A stretch of 64,000 nt of DNA, taken from positions 18,676-82,675 of the forward strand of contig URIZ01000005.1 of the NCBI GenBank assembly GCA_900548005.1, in the 5' to 3' direction. The notes below the pieces were generated by a model. That model was not told where the DNA came from. It saw only the letters and a program-made list of their open reading frames with translations, and ran no database searches. The position numbers and the translations under genes are program-made. Below are positions 7,737 through 15,540 of the stretch, one piece after another. How positions within the stretch are numbered: the stretch's first letter is position 1; every line of letters starts with the position of its first letter. Source of the DNA: an uncultured Eubacteriales bacterium (GTDB lineage Bacteria > Bacillota > Clostridia > Christensenellales > CAG-917).

Positions 7737-9335
7737 TTATTTGTTGGCGTTGAGAGTGGCAAACGCTTTTTTGTTTTGTTTGTACAGCGATTTGAACACT
7801 TCAAATCCTTTGTCATAAACTTGCTCTTTCAGCGCAAAGTCGGGTGTAAACGTACGTTTTGCAGGGATAAACTCCTTGATTTGTTCAAAAGACGGAATCA
7901 AGCCCATGCCCACGCCCACGCATGCCGCTGCTCCCACCGCGCCGATGTTTTGCGGATTTTCGACTGTTTCGATGACGTGTCCCGTGATGTCGGCAAGCAC
8001 TTGGCAAGTGAAGTCGGACAGCGCGCCGCCACCCACAAAACGTATCAAGTCCGACGGCTTGACCTTCTTTGCGGACGCTTCCAGCATCCAACGCTTGTGA
8101 TAGCAGATGCCTTCGAGCACCGCGCGGATAAGCTCGGTTTTGCCTGTTTCAAGGCTGATGTTGAAAAACATACCTCTTGCGTTTGGATCTTCAAACGGGC
8201 AGCGATTGCCGTGCAACCACGGTGTGAAAATCACTCCGCCGCTTCCCGGGGGAATCTTGCCCACGATGTCCGTCATGTACGAGAAAAGCGAGAGATATTT
8301 GTGCTCCAAATCTTCGGTGACGTGCTTTTTATGTATGTATATGCCGCATTCGTCAAGGGCGATGTGGTCTTTCACCCACTCAAAGCATTTGCCCGACGTT
8401 TCAAGCTCGGCAAAATAGTTGTATTTGCCAGGTTGCGCCGCAACGATTGCCGCAATCATGGACGATACGTCCACCTGCGGCTTGTCGGTGATCGTGCCCA
8501 CCCAGCCCGAAGTGCCGCTGTATATATGCGTGTCGCCGACGGCTGTCGAGCCTGCGCCCACGCCGATAAGGTTTGCGTCCATGCCGCCGCCAAACACCTT
8601 TATGCCTTTTACAAGTCCAAGCTCCGCCGCGGCTTGCTCGGTGAGTTCACCCGCGCAGTCCGTGGACGCGATAAGGCGGGGAAGGTGCTTGGGATCGATG
8701 CCGAACATATTGCACATTTTCTTGCTTATGCGCTTGTTTTTCAAGTCGTAGAGCATCGTGCCGAATGCCGAGTCGTGCGTCATGACAAACTCGCCCGTCA
8801 TGCGAGCGATGAGATATTCCTTGACGTCAAGCCACTTGTAGACGCGCTCGAAGTTGCTCGGCTCGTTGTTTTTCAGCCAAAGGTATTTCCACAGCGGATC
8901 TTTTACGCTGAGCGGCGCAGCACCCGTGATTGCAAGGGAAGTGAGCAGTCTTACAACGTTTGCGCCCTCTATCCGCAAGCCGAATTTCAAGCCGTCTTTG
9001 ATCTCTTTTGTGGCGCGCTGATCCATATAGCTGAACGCTCTATGCACCGGCTCGCCGTCCCTGTCCACAAGCACAAGACCTTGCGCCTGCGAGCAGAAGG
9101 ATATGCCTTCCACTTGCTCGGGCTTGATTGCGGAATCGGCAAAAATGCGGCGAGTTGTGGATTTCATTGCGTCCCACCACTCGTTCGGATCTTGCTCCGC
9201 GCCGCCGTTGTCAAGCACGTATAGGCGGTAGCCCGCCGATGCCGAAGATATTATGCGTATGCTCTTATCGATCTCGATAAGGCAAGTTTTCACGCCTGTT
9301 GTGCCTATGTCGTATGCAAGAACAAATTTGCCCAT
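7737..9335 (-). CDS. FGGY-family carbohydrate kinase (xylulokinase-like)
   Basis: ATP-dependent kinase of the FGGY family, most like xylulokinases. The 532-residue protein starts at M-G-K-F-V-L-A-Y-D-I-G-T-T, the usual first strand and phosphate-1 motif of the sugar-kinase/actin fold; AAGGTGG lies just upstream, so the 24 extra codons up to 9407 are excluded. Other family features are GISFCSQAQ, SYMDQRA, the FGGGMDANLIGVGAG motif and the C-terminal FVGGGALSDFTCQVLADITG signature. Substrate cannot be read from sequence: xylulose, ribulose or another pentulose are all possible, and the nearby pentose genes make a pentulose attractive but unproven. It has its own promoter. Confidence 0.85.
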   Translation of the reverse strand: MGKFVLAYDIGTTGVKTCLIEIDKSIRIISSASAGYRLYVLDNGGAEQDPNEWWDAMKSTTRRIFADSAIKPEQVEGISFCSQAQGLVLVDRDGEPVHRAFSYMDQRATKEIKDGLKFGLRIEGANVVRLLTSLAITGAAPLSVKDPLWKYLWLKNNEPSNFERVYKWLDVKEYLIARMTGEFVMTHDSAFGTMLYDLKNKRISKKMCNMFGIDPKHLPRLIASTDCAGELTEQAAAELGLVKGIKVFGGGMDANLIGVGAGSTAVGDTHIYSGTSGWVGTITDKPQVDVSSMIAAIVAAQPGKYNYFAELETSGKCFEWVKDHIALDECGIYIHKKHVTEDLEHKYLSLFSYMTDIVGKIPPGSGGVIFTPWLHGNRCPFEDPNARGMFFNISLETGKTELIRAVLEGICYHKRWMLEASAKKVKPSDLIRFVGGGALSDFTCQVLADITGHVIETVENPQNIGAVGAAACVGVGMGLIPSFEQIKEFIPAKRTFTPDFALKEQVYDKGFEVFKSLYKQNKKAFATLNANK

Positions 9336-9362
9336 ATACCACCTTATAATCTGTATAGCACA

Positions 9363-9391
9363 ATTATACCACACGCTCGAAAGCCTGTAAA
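9363..9391 (-). promoter_or_regulatory. Promoter of the FGGY kinase gene
   Basis: TTTACA and TATAAT are separated by exactly 17 nt on the minus strand, with the ATG 27 nt beyond the -10 box and a normal AAGGTGG ribosome site between. Confidence 0.75.
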
Positions 9392-9544
9392 TATACAACT
9401 TTTGCAAATTTTTTGCTCATACGGCGCAAAATCCATACAAAACGAGCCAAATGTGGTGGTTTTTCGTTGCAAAAGAAAGGTTTTTATCGATAAAAGCGTA
9501 TCGGCAAGGCGATTTGAAAAATAAAAATTGTCGAAAAAGATATG

Positions 9545-10336
9545 TCACGCTAGGCGCGCCGCTTTGATTGCAAGCACGATCGGGGGAGTAAGGAAAGAAA
9601 ACACCAAAATCTCCACAAGGAAGTTCAGACTGAACCATGCCAAAACGTATTCCACGGTGACGATTGTGTTTTGCGCGATGTACGTGCCGTTGAAGAAAAT
9701 CAGCGTGAATATCGCAACGAAAACAGTGTTGGTGACAACCCCGAGAGCCGCCGACAACGTATATATTGCTTGATTGATCGCGCAGTCTTTGATCGCACGG
9801 CTCTTCTTTGACGAGCGTTTGGAGTGTTTGTCGCTATGCTCGATTATTTGTGTGTTTTCAACGCTGTTTGCCGCTGTTTGATTGATTGCAACGTCTTCGC
9901 CGTCAAGGGCAATCTCGGACTTCTCGGCGTCGAAATCTTCTTGATAGGAAGTCTCGCGCACGTACTCGTCCTTGTATTTGCGAAGGGGACGATTGAAGAA
10001 AATAGCGCGTTGCAAACCGTATCTTACAAGATAGCTCACAACGCCTATCAAAATTCTCGGCAAGATGCAAACGAGCGGATTTTGAAAGATGGGCGCAACG
10101 GGGGACGCGGCTTTTGTTGTGAACCAAGCGATATAGTTGATGACGCCCATAAACGCCGCAACGGCGAAAGTGGTCTTGAAGTCGCACACTTGTGCAACGA
10201 CGAGCGTTGGCAAAATCATGAGCGCAAGAGTGATTGTGCCGATCTGCACGGGCACAAAACAGAAAATTATTGTGATTGCAAGCATGAGCGCAACAAGACA
10301 AATGCGCTTTATTTTTTGTAGTCTTTTTGTTTTCAT
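9545..10336 (-). CDS. ECF transporter S component-like membrane protein
   Basis: A 263-residue integral membrane protein resembling substrate-binding (S) subunits of energy-coupling factor vitamin transporters. Hydrophobic segments cover residues about 11-60, 65-85, 92-110, 185-205, 215-225 and 230-255. The small first helix pair and the FQNPLVCILPRILIGVVSYLVRYGL stretch are typical of this fold. The odd part is a long charged loop (about residues 118-180, many E/D/K/S) inserted between the third and fourth segments. No EcfA/EcfT genes are nearby, so it would share a common energising module. The ligand is not predictable. The promoter places the ATG almost at the transcript start. Confidence 0.6.
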   Translation of the reverse strand: MKTKRLQKIKRICLVALMLAITIIFCFVPVQIGTITLALMILPTLVVAQVCDFKTTFAVAAFMGVINYIAWFTTKAASPVAPIFQNPLVCILPRILIGVVSYLVRYGLQRAIFFNRPLRKYKDEYVRETSYQEDFDAEKSEIALDGEDVAINQTAANSVENTQIIEHSDKHSKRSSKKSRAIKDCAINQAIYTLSAALGVVTNTVFVAIFTLIFFNGTYIAQNTIVTVEYVLAWFSLNFLVEILVFSFLTPPIVLAIKAARLA

Positions 10337-10345
10337 ATCGCGGTG

Positions 10346-10374
10346 ATTATACTCTTTTTCAAAGGTGGTGTCAA
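10346..10374 (-). promoter_or_regulatory. Consensus promoter giving a near-leaderless transcript
   Basis: TTGACA, 17 nt, TATAAT on the minus strand, both boxes perfect. The -10 box ends only 9 nt before the ATG at 10336, leaving room for a 2-3 nt leader and no ribosome binding site. Confidence 0.8.
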
Positions 10375-10596
10375 ACCTTTCTGCCCGTGGGAAAAATATG
10401 CCGAAAAACTTGCGGACGGTTTTTGCAAAAGCGTGTGAACGAGCGCAAAAAACATGGAGGCTCGATAGCTCGAAATACGCAAAGAATACGATGTAATATC
10501 AAATACAATTGGAAAAAAGTGCTTTTACAGTGTTGTGAAAAGCAAACTATGTCGCAAGACTTAATTGTGCGGCAAATCACGCTATGTGCGGTTTAT

Positions 10597-10652
10597 GTTG
10601 TCAAAATGTAGTGATAAAAGTTGCATTTTGTCAAAATGCCGTTTTCGACAAA
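10597..10652. promoter_or_regulatory. Cluster of Spo0A-box-like sites upstream of spoIIE
   Basis: TTTGTCAAA at 10627-10635 (+) and TTTGTCGAA at 10644-10652 (read on the minus strand) both match the B. subtilis Spo0A consensus TTTGTCRAA. GTTGTCAAA at 10597-10605 differs at one position. Together the last two form a 10-bp inverted repeat (10623-10632 with 10647-10656). They lie 70-125 nt before the putative -10 box of spoIIE, a gene directly activated by Spo0A-P in B. subtilis. The remainder of the 398-nt gap between the divergent genes holds only the two promoters. Confidence 0.6.
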
Positions 10653-10722
10653 ATGCGAAAAGGCAAGACTTTTTGCGTGCGTTTTTGCATGCAAACAGAA
10701 AATTTTTGCGGCGAAAAAGCGG

Positions 10723-10728
10723 TATGAT
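10723..10728 (+). promoter_or_regulatory. Putative -10 box of spoIIE
   Basis: TATGAT lies 6 nt before the ATG at 10735. No -35 hexamer is visible at the usual distance (the six bases there are AAATTT). That would suit an activator-dependent promoter, but the assignment is weak. Confidence 0.35.
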
Positions 10729-10734
10729 GTTTGC

Positions 10735-13029
10735 ATGAAAAACAACGTTTTACGCGCACAAAGAAGAACTTTTCCGTCCTTTGATTTTAGGCTGTCCAAA
10801 AAGACCGCCGTCAATTTTACCGTCGAATGTCTTGCCATATTTTTGCTTGCGTCGGTGAAAGATTTCGGATTTTGTCTGTCGCTCGCGCTCTTTTGCGGTC
10901 TTGTGTTTGCAAGGCAAAACGTCTTGGCAATCTCGCCGTGCTTTGTCCTTGCCAACTGTGTTTTTTCTCTTGAATGGCTCACGCTTGCATACGCCGTGAC
11001 ACCCGTTGCGGTGCTGTTTTTGACGTATCTTATTTTCTTCAAACTCAAAAGAAACGTACCCTTGTTTTGCGTTGCGCTTGCCGCTTTACTGTCGCTAAGC
11101 CCCTACATCGCGTGCAAAGCGGTCTTTGATAAAGCCTATCTCAACGTGGGGATAAGCGCGCTTATTTTGGTGACGTTCACGTTTTGCGCAGGCAACACTG
11201 CTTATGCGATTTTCGTGCGCGGTGTTATCCACAAAGCCACCGTTGACGAGCTTATTTGCGGCGGAGTGTGCCTTTGCGTTTTCGGATATGCGCTGGCAGG
11301 TGTCGGGGGATACGGTTTTTATGCCGTCACCGCCGCGCTTGCGTTCTGCACTCTGTTTTGCTCGTGTTGTTTTTCGCAAAAAGTCACGCTTTTTGTCGGC
11401 ATATTGATAGGAGTGGGCGCGGCTTGCAAAAACGCTCAACTCGCATATCTCGGTCATGCGGCGGCAATCGCAACTTGCGCGGTGGCGTTTTCGCCGTTCA
11501 CAAGGTTTTCAAGCGCGCTTGCGATGATTGCGTGCGAAGGCGTGTTTTGGCTCTTTGACGCATATTCGGGCGCAGGGTGGCAGTCGCTATGCATGCTTGC
11601 GGCGGGCACGATTGCGTGTCTTTGCGTTCCGCCGTCTGCTCTTGCGAGAGTGAAAAGCAGCGTTGCAAGCGACAACCGCCACGCATACACCGCCGTTGTC
11701 AATCGCAGAGCCAGAGAACTTGCCGCGCGCATATCGGGCGCAAGCGACGTGTTTTACGATATGTCCAAAAATCTCGAAAGGATTGCACAATCGAGCGGAG
11801 AGTGTTCGCCCTTGTCGCTTGCAAAGGAAGTAGCAAAGAGTTTTTGCGGCAAGTGCAAGGACAGGGAAGGCTGCTTTTGTGCGCTCGGCTCGGACACTGC
11901 GCCCGTGTTGCAGCCAATGGCGGAAGCGGCACTCAATCGCGGTCGGGTGACAATATTGGATATGCCGCCTTTCATCACCGGCAGATGCTCCAACATGCAC
12001 GCGCTCGCATCGGTGATAAACTCGTCCGCAAAAGCGTATCTCGAACGCATGGACGAGCTGAAAAACATCGCCACTTGCAAAAATCTGATGTCCGAGCAGT
12101 TTGCGGGTGTGTCGCTTGTGCTCGATTCGCTTGCAACGTCTTGCGCAAGGCAGGTCAATTTTGCGGGCGATGACGTTGAGATGCTCAAAAGCGAATACCT
12201 GAAACACAACATCGTTGCAAGCGAGATCTTGATAAGCGGGGACGGGCAAAGCACTTGCGTGACAATGATTGTCAGAGCCTCGGACGCTCAAAAGACCGTG
12301 ATTGCCAAGATCGCCTCATCGTTTTTGAGAGTGAGATTGCAAGTGGACAAAATCACGGACAAGGGCGAGCAAAAGGTGGTGTATTTGCAAAGCGCGCCCA
12401 CTTTTGAAACGGCATACGGCGTGGCAAGCCGCAAGTTTTCGGGCGAAAGCGAGAGCGGCGATACGATCAGTATCCTTTGTCCGTCCGCAAGCAAACGCTT
12501 GTTTGCGATATGCGACGGTATGGGGCACGGCAGCGAGGCAAGCAACGCAAGCAAAAACGCCGTCAATATGATTGAAAATTTCTATCGAGCAGGCATTGAG
12601 AGCAACATCATTCTCGCGCTTGCCAACAAACTGCTACGTCTATGCGCCGACGACGTTTTTTCCACGCTCGACATCGCTGTTGCGGACACTGTTTCGGGTG
12701 CGCTTGACGTTGTCAAGCTCGGCTCGTCTGCAAGTTTTATCATCCGCAAGGACAACATAGAGATGCTCTCTTGCTCGGGCGCGCCCATAGGCATCCTTGA
12801 CAGCGTTGATTCTGTCACCGTCAAGTATCAGCTCTTTGACGGAGATATGGTGCTTATGATGAGTGACGGCGTTTTTGACACTCTTGCGTCCGAAGGCATT
12901 GCCGAGATCGTAGACACTCTCGACACCTCCAATCCGCAACTGCTTGCCGACGAGATTCTGAGAAAGGCGTTGGAAAACGGCGCATCTGACGATTGTAGTG
13001 TGGTTGCCTTCCGCCTATTCTCTGTGTAA
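10735..13029 (+). CDS. spoIIE: Stage II sporulation protein E (SpoIIE) phosphatase
   Basis: Membrane PP2C-type serine phosphatase that dephosphorylates SpoIIAA to release sigma-F in the forespore and helps polar septum formation. From the ATG at 10735 it is 764 residues, close to the usual 800-820. The N-terminal ~310 residues are a run of about ten hydrophobic helices. A middle region carries the family's cysteine cluster (FCGKCKDREGCF, near residue 370-380). The C-terminal ~200 residues are the PP2C domain, with metal Asp in ICDGMGHG, in-frame MSDGVFD and the final GASDDCSVV. No Shine-Dalgarno site precedes the chosen start; the ORF is open back to 10621 without better starts. It heads the conserved order spoIIE-tilS-hpt and strongly suggests a spore-forming lineage. 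Confidence 0.9.
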   Translation: MKNNVLRAQRRTFPSFDFRLSKKTAVNFTVECLAIFLLASVKDFGFCLSLALFCGLVFARQNVLAISPCFVLANCVFSLEWLTLAYAVTPVAVLFLTYLIFFKLKRNVPLFCVALAALLSLSPYIACKAVFDKAYLNVGISALILVTFTFCAGNTAYAIFVRGVIHKATVDELICGGVCLCVFGYALAGVGGYGFYAVTAALAFCTLFCSCCFSQKVTLFVGILIGVGAACKNAQLAYLGHAAAIATCAVAFSPFTRFSSALAMIACEGVFWLFDAYSGAGWQSLCMLAAGTIACLCVPPSALARVKSSVASDNRHAYTAVVNRRARELAARISGASDVFYDMSKNLERIAQSSGECSPLSLAKEVAKSFCGKCKDREGCFCALGSDTAPVLQPMAEAALNRGRVTILDMPPFITGRCSNMHALASVINSSAKAYLERMDELKNIATCKNLMSEQFAGVSLVLDSLATSCARQVNFAGDDVEMLKSEYLKHNIVASEILISGDGQSTCVTMIVRASDAQKTVIAKIASSFLRVRLQVDKITDKGEQKVVYLQSAPTFETAYGVASRKFSGESESGDTISILCPSASKRLFAICDGMGHGSEASNASKNAVNMIENFYRAGIESNIILALANKLLRLCADDVFSTLDIAVADTVSGALDVVKLGSSASFIIRKDNIEMLSCSGAPIGILDSVDSVTVKYQLFDGDMVLMMSDGVFDTLASEGIAEIVDTLDTSNPQLLADEILRKALENGASDDCSVVAFRLFSV

Positions 13030-13150
13030 AACGCGCTATTGAGCGAATAACTGCGTCAGAGCCACGCTCCCGTCAACTCATGTACCACTTGTACATTAGG
13101 GTTGCCGTTAGCGTGGCTCTTTCTTGTTCTTCATCTCAATATCGCGTTTT
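13028..13150 (+). terminator. Nested palindrome, copy 1 (after spoIIE)
   Basis: Three nested stems. The outer stem is 13028-13043 with 13135-13150 (16 bp, one mismatch, includes the last bases of the spoIIE stop codon). The middle stem is AGAGCCACGCT with AGCGTGGCTCT (13058-13068, 13110-13120). The inner core is CAACTCATGTAC, a 5-nt loop, GTACATTAGGGTTG. The middle stem is followed by TTTCTTGTTCTT. Probable transcription terminator and member of a repeated family (others at 49904, 62009, 62171, 62350). Confidence 0.65.
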
Positions 13151-13534
13151 ACTTGCGCTAAATAGCAAGAACAAAAGCCGTCATCGCGGCAACGGCATCG
13201 CTTGCTTGCAAGCAACGCCGAGAGCCGCATTAGGCTTGTTGTTCTGCTAACCGCGCCGAAAATCTTTGCTATCAGTCTGGTCACGGACAAAAACTCCTGC
13301 CGCAATTTCGCAAGATTGTCGGCTTGGTGGTTTGATTTGGTGGGACACCCACACCCGATTTGGAATAATCGGTAAAATTCAAAATTCTCCTTGTCATTCT
13401 GAGCGTAGTCGAAGAATCTAGCGCAGCGAAAAATATGCGCCTTACGACTGGATGTTTCGACTTCGCTCAACATGACAGTTGGGTGGGACACCCACACCCG
13501 AAAACTGTGCTATTTAGCGAATAACTTCGATAGC
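13051..13534. repeat. Dispersed ~480-bp repeat cassette, copy A
   Basis: This non-coding stretch closely matches 49897-50385. Shared in order are the palindrome, a block from GAACAAAAGCCGTCA through the rest of that segment, GTGGGACACCCACACCCG twice, TCATTCTGAGCGTAGTCGAAGAATCT, and an ending with CTATTTAGCGAATAACTTCG, which repeats the head of the palindrome element. Short minus-strand ORFs inside look accidental. Repeats of the GAGCGTAGTCGAAG type recur in many bacterial genomes. Confidence 0.75.
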
Positions 13535-13596
13535 ACCAAAAAACCAAATAATTAAAACAAGTTACTTATTGTATAAATTTTTATAACTATATTGCC

Positions 13597-13625
13597 TTGA
13601 AATTTTCGGGGGTTTGCTGTATAAT
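13597..13625 (+). promoter_or_regulatory. tilS promoter (leaderless)
   Basis: TTGAAA, 17 nt, TATAAT. The -10 box ends 6 nt before the ATG at 13632, so transcription should begin at or next to the start codon. There is no ribosome binding site between. Confidence 0.8.
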
Positions 13626-13631
13626 CAGCGT

Positions 13632-14966
13632 ATGACTTCATGCGTTGAAAACAGCGTTTCTTCATTTTTTGAAAGAGCGGATATTCCACAAAATGCCGTC
13701 ATCGGTGTTGCTTTGAGCGGCGGAAGAGATTCCGTTGCACTTTTTCATGCGCTGTTGAAGCTCAACAAAAACATCGTTGCAATCAACGTAGAGCACGGCA
13801 TACGCGGCGAAGAGAGCGTCAAAGACAGCCTTTTTGTCAAAGAGCTTTGCGAAAAGTGCGGAGTTCGGCTTTTTGCATACTCTGTGGACGCGCCTGCGTT
13901 TTGCAAGCAAAACGGATACACACTCGAGCAGGGCGCGCGAATGTTGCGATACGAGATTTTCGACAAACTGCTTGAAGAAGGCAAGTGCGATTACGTTGCG
14001 CTTGCGCATCATCTTGACGATCAGGCGGAAACCGTCTTTATGCGCATACTTCGCGGAACGGGCGTAAAGGGGCTTCAAGGCATGAAAGAAGTGGCGGGAA
14101 AATATATCCGTCCGTTGCTTGATTGCGACAGGGAAGATATAGACCGATACGTGCAAGACATATCCGTAAAGTACGTGGACGATAAGACCAATTTTTGCGC
14201 CGACTACACTCGCAACTTCTTGCGCCAAGAGCTTGAAAAGCTCAAAGAGCGTTTTCCGTCCTTGCTCGACTCGGTGGCAAGGCTCACGCGCAACGCGAGC
14301 GAAACGCAGGATTTTATTCAAAGCAAAATGCATCCCATATCCTTTGAAAACGGTGAAGTGCGCATCGCAATATGCGATTTGCAAGAGCCTGTTTTGGCAA
14401 AGGAATATATCTTGCAAGGGGCAAGACTTCTCGGCGAAGGGCAAGACGTGGAAGAAAGGCATTTCCCGCTTGTTTTTGCGCTCTGCGCCGCCGAAAACGG
14501 AAAGAGAATCGAGCTTGCGCACGGCATAGTGTGTCACAAAGACGGCGATTTTTTGGTGATGAGCAAGACAAAATCAAGCAAAAAAACGCAAGCATTGCCG
14601 TTTGACATAAAAGAGTACGACGTCTTCGGCGTGGCGGTGACAAAGTCGTGCTTGGGAGAGTTTGAAAATGCCCAAAAGGGTGGCAAAACGCTGTTTATTG
14701 ACGGCGACAAAGTGCCTTGCGGCGCGGTTGTGCGCACAAGGCGTGAGGGCGATTATATAGACAAATTCGGCGGCGGAAGGAAGAGTCTCGGAGACTTTTT
14801 GACGGACAAGAAGGTGCCGCTCAGAGTCAGAGATGAGCTTGCGGTGCTTGCAATCGGCAGTCAAGTGCTCGCGGTGTTTGGCGTCGAGATATCCAAGACC
14901 GTCAAAATCGATGGCGGAGAAAATGTGTTGAAACTTACGCTTTCGGAGACGAAAACGCACCATTGA
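13632..14966 (+). CDS. tilS: tRNA(Ile)-lysidine synthase
   Basis: Ligates lysine to C34 of the CAU-anticodon tRNA-Ile using ATP, making it read AUA; essential in most bacteria. The 444-residue protein has the N-type PP-loop SGGRDS at 29-34, the family segment NVEHGIRGEES, LAHHLDDQAETVFMRILRGTG with catalytic residues, and a C-terminal substrate-binding domain containing the GGGRKSLGDFLTDKKVP motif. The ATG at 13632 is chosen because family homology starts there and a promoter ends 6 nt before it; the open frame starting with TTG at 13614 would lie inside the promoter. Gene order spoIIE-tilS-hpt is conserved in Firmicutes. Confidence 0.93.
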   Translation: MTSCVENSVSSFFERADIPQNAVIGVALSGGRDSVALFHALLKLNKNIVAINVEHGIRGEESVKDSLFVKELCEKCGVRLFAYSVDAPAFCKQNGYTLEQGARMLRYEIFDKLLEEGKCDYVALAHHLDDQAETVFMRILRGTGVKGLQGMKEVAGKYIRPLLDCDREDIDRYVQDISVKYVDDKTNFCADYTRNFLRQELEKLKERFPSLLDSVARLTRNASETQDFIQSKMHPISFENGEVRIAICDLQEPVLAKEYILQGARLLGEGQDVEERHFPLVFALCAAENGKRIELAHGIVCHKDGDFLVMSKTKSSKKTQALPFDIKEYDVFGVAVTKSCLGEFENAQKGGKTLFIDGDKVPCGAVVRTRREGDYIDKFGGGRKSLGDFLTDKKVPLRVRDELAVLAIGSQVLAVFGVEISKTVKIDGGENVLKLTLSETKTHH

Positions 14967-14997
14967 ATATAATAAAATAATTTTACGGAGAGCAAAA

Positions 14998-15540
14998 ATG
15001 TACGGTAAAGAGATAAAGAAAGTGCTTATTTCAAGAGATGAAATCGCAAAACGCGTCAAAGAACTCGGCGAACAAATCAATCGCGACTACAAGGGCGAGC
15101 AGATCACGCTCGTTTGCACCCTTCGCGGCGCAAGCATATTCTTTGCGGATTTGTTTAGAGAGCTTGACGGCGACGTGGTGATGGATTTCATCTCGGTGTC
15201 AAGCTACGGCGCAGGCACAAGCTCAAGCGGAGAAGTGAAGATGATCAAGGACTTGTCCGAGCCTATCAAAGACAAAAACGTCATCATTGTCGAAGACATC
15301 ATCGACACGGGCATCACGCTTTGTTATCTCAAAAAACTGCTCCTTGCTCGCTCGCCGAAGTCGCTCAAAGTGTGCGCACTCTTGGACAAGCCGTCAAGAC
15401 GCAAAGCGGACTTCAAGGGGGACTACATCGGCTTTGAGATAGAAAACGAATTTGTGGTGGGCTATGGGCTCGACTACGATGAAAAGATGAGAAACTTCAA
15501 GGACGTTTGCGTCCTTGCACCCGAAGTGTATGGCGGTTGA
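14998..15540 (+). CDS. hpt: Hypoxanthine phosphoribosyltransferase
   Basis: Converts hypoxanthine and guanine with PRPP to IMP and GMP. It is 180 residues, normal for the family, with the PRPP-binding motif VIIVEDIIDTGITL and the segment CTLRGASIFFADL for pyrophosphate binding. A GGAG site precedes the ATG. It overlaps the next gene by 11 nt, so the two are translationally coupled. It complements the purine phosphorylase at 5164 by recycling freed bases. In many Firmicutes ftsH follows hpt; here a CCA-adding enzyme does. Confidence 0.95.
   Translation: MYGKEIKKVLISRDEIAKRVKELGEQINRDYKGEQITLVCTLRGASIFFADLFRELDGDVVMDFISVSSYGAGTSSSGEVKMIKDLSEPIKDKNVIIVEDIIDTGITLCYLKKLLLARSPKSLKVCALLDKPSRRKADFKGDYIGFEIENEFVVGYGLDYDEKMRNFKDVCVLAPEVYGG

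Noticed and set aside
7719..9224. 501-codon open frame antisense to the FGGY kinase gene
   Set aside because: Mirror of a strongly coding minus-strand gene; its translation is rich in His, Arg and Cys with no recognisable domain, and it lacks a ribosome site.
10375..10600. Riboswitch upstream of the ECF protein gene
   Set aside because: The promoter is so close to the ATG that the transcript has almost no leader, so there is no room for a riboswitch.
13108..13497. Minus-strand frames in both repeat cassettes (13108-13497 and 49919-50191) with similar translations
   Set aside because: Similarity follows from the DNA repeat. There is no ribosome site, the frames cross the palindrome, and insertions between copies are not multiples of three throughout.
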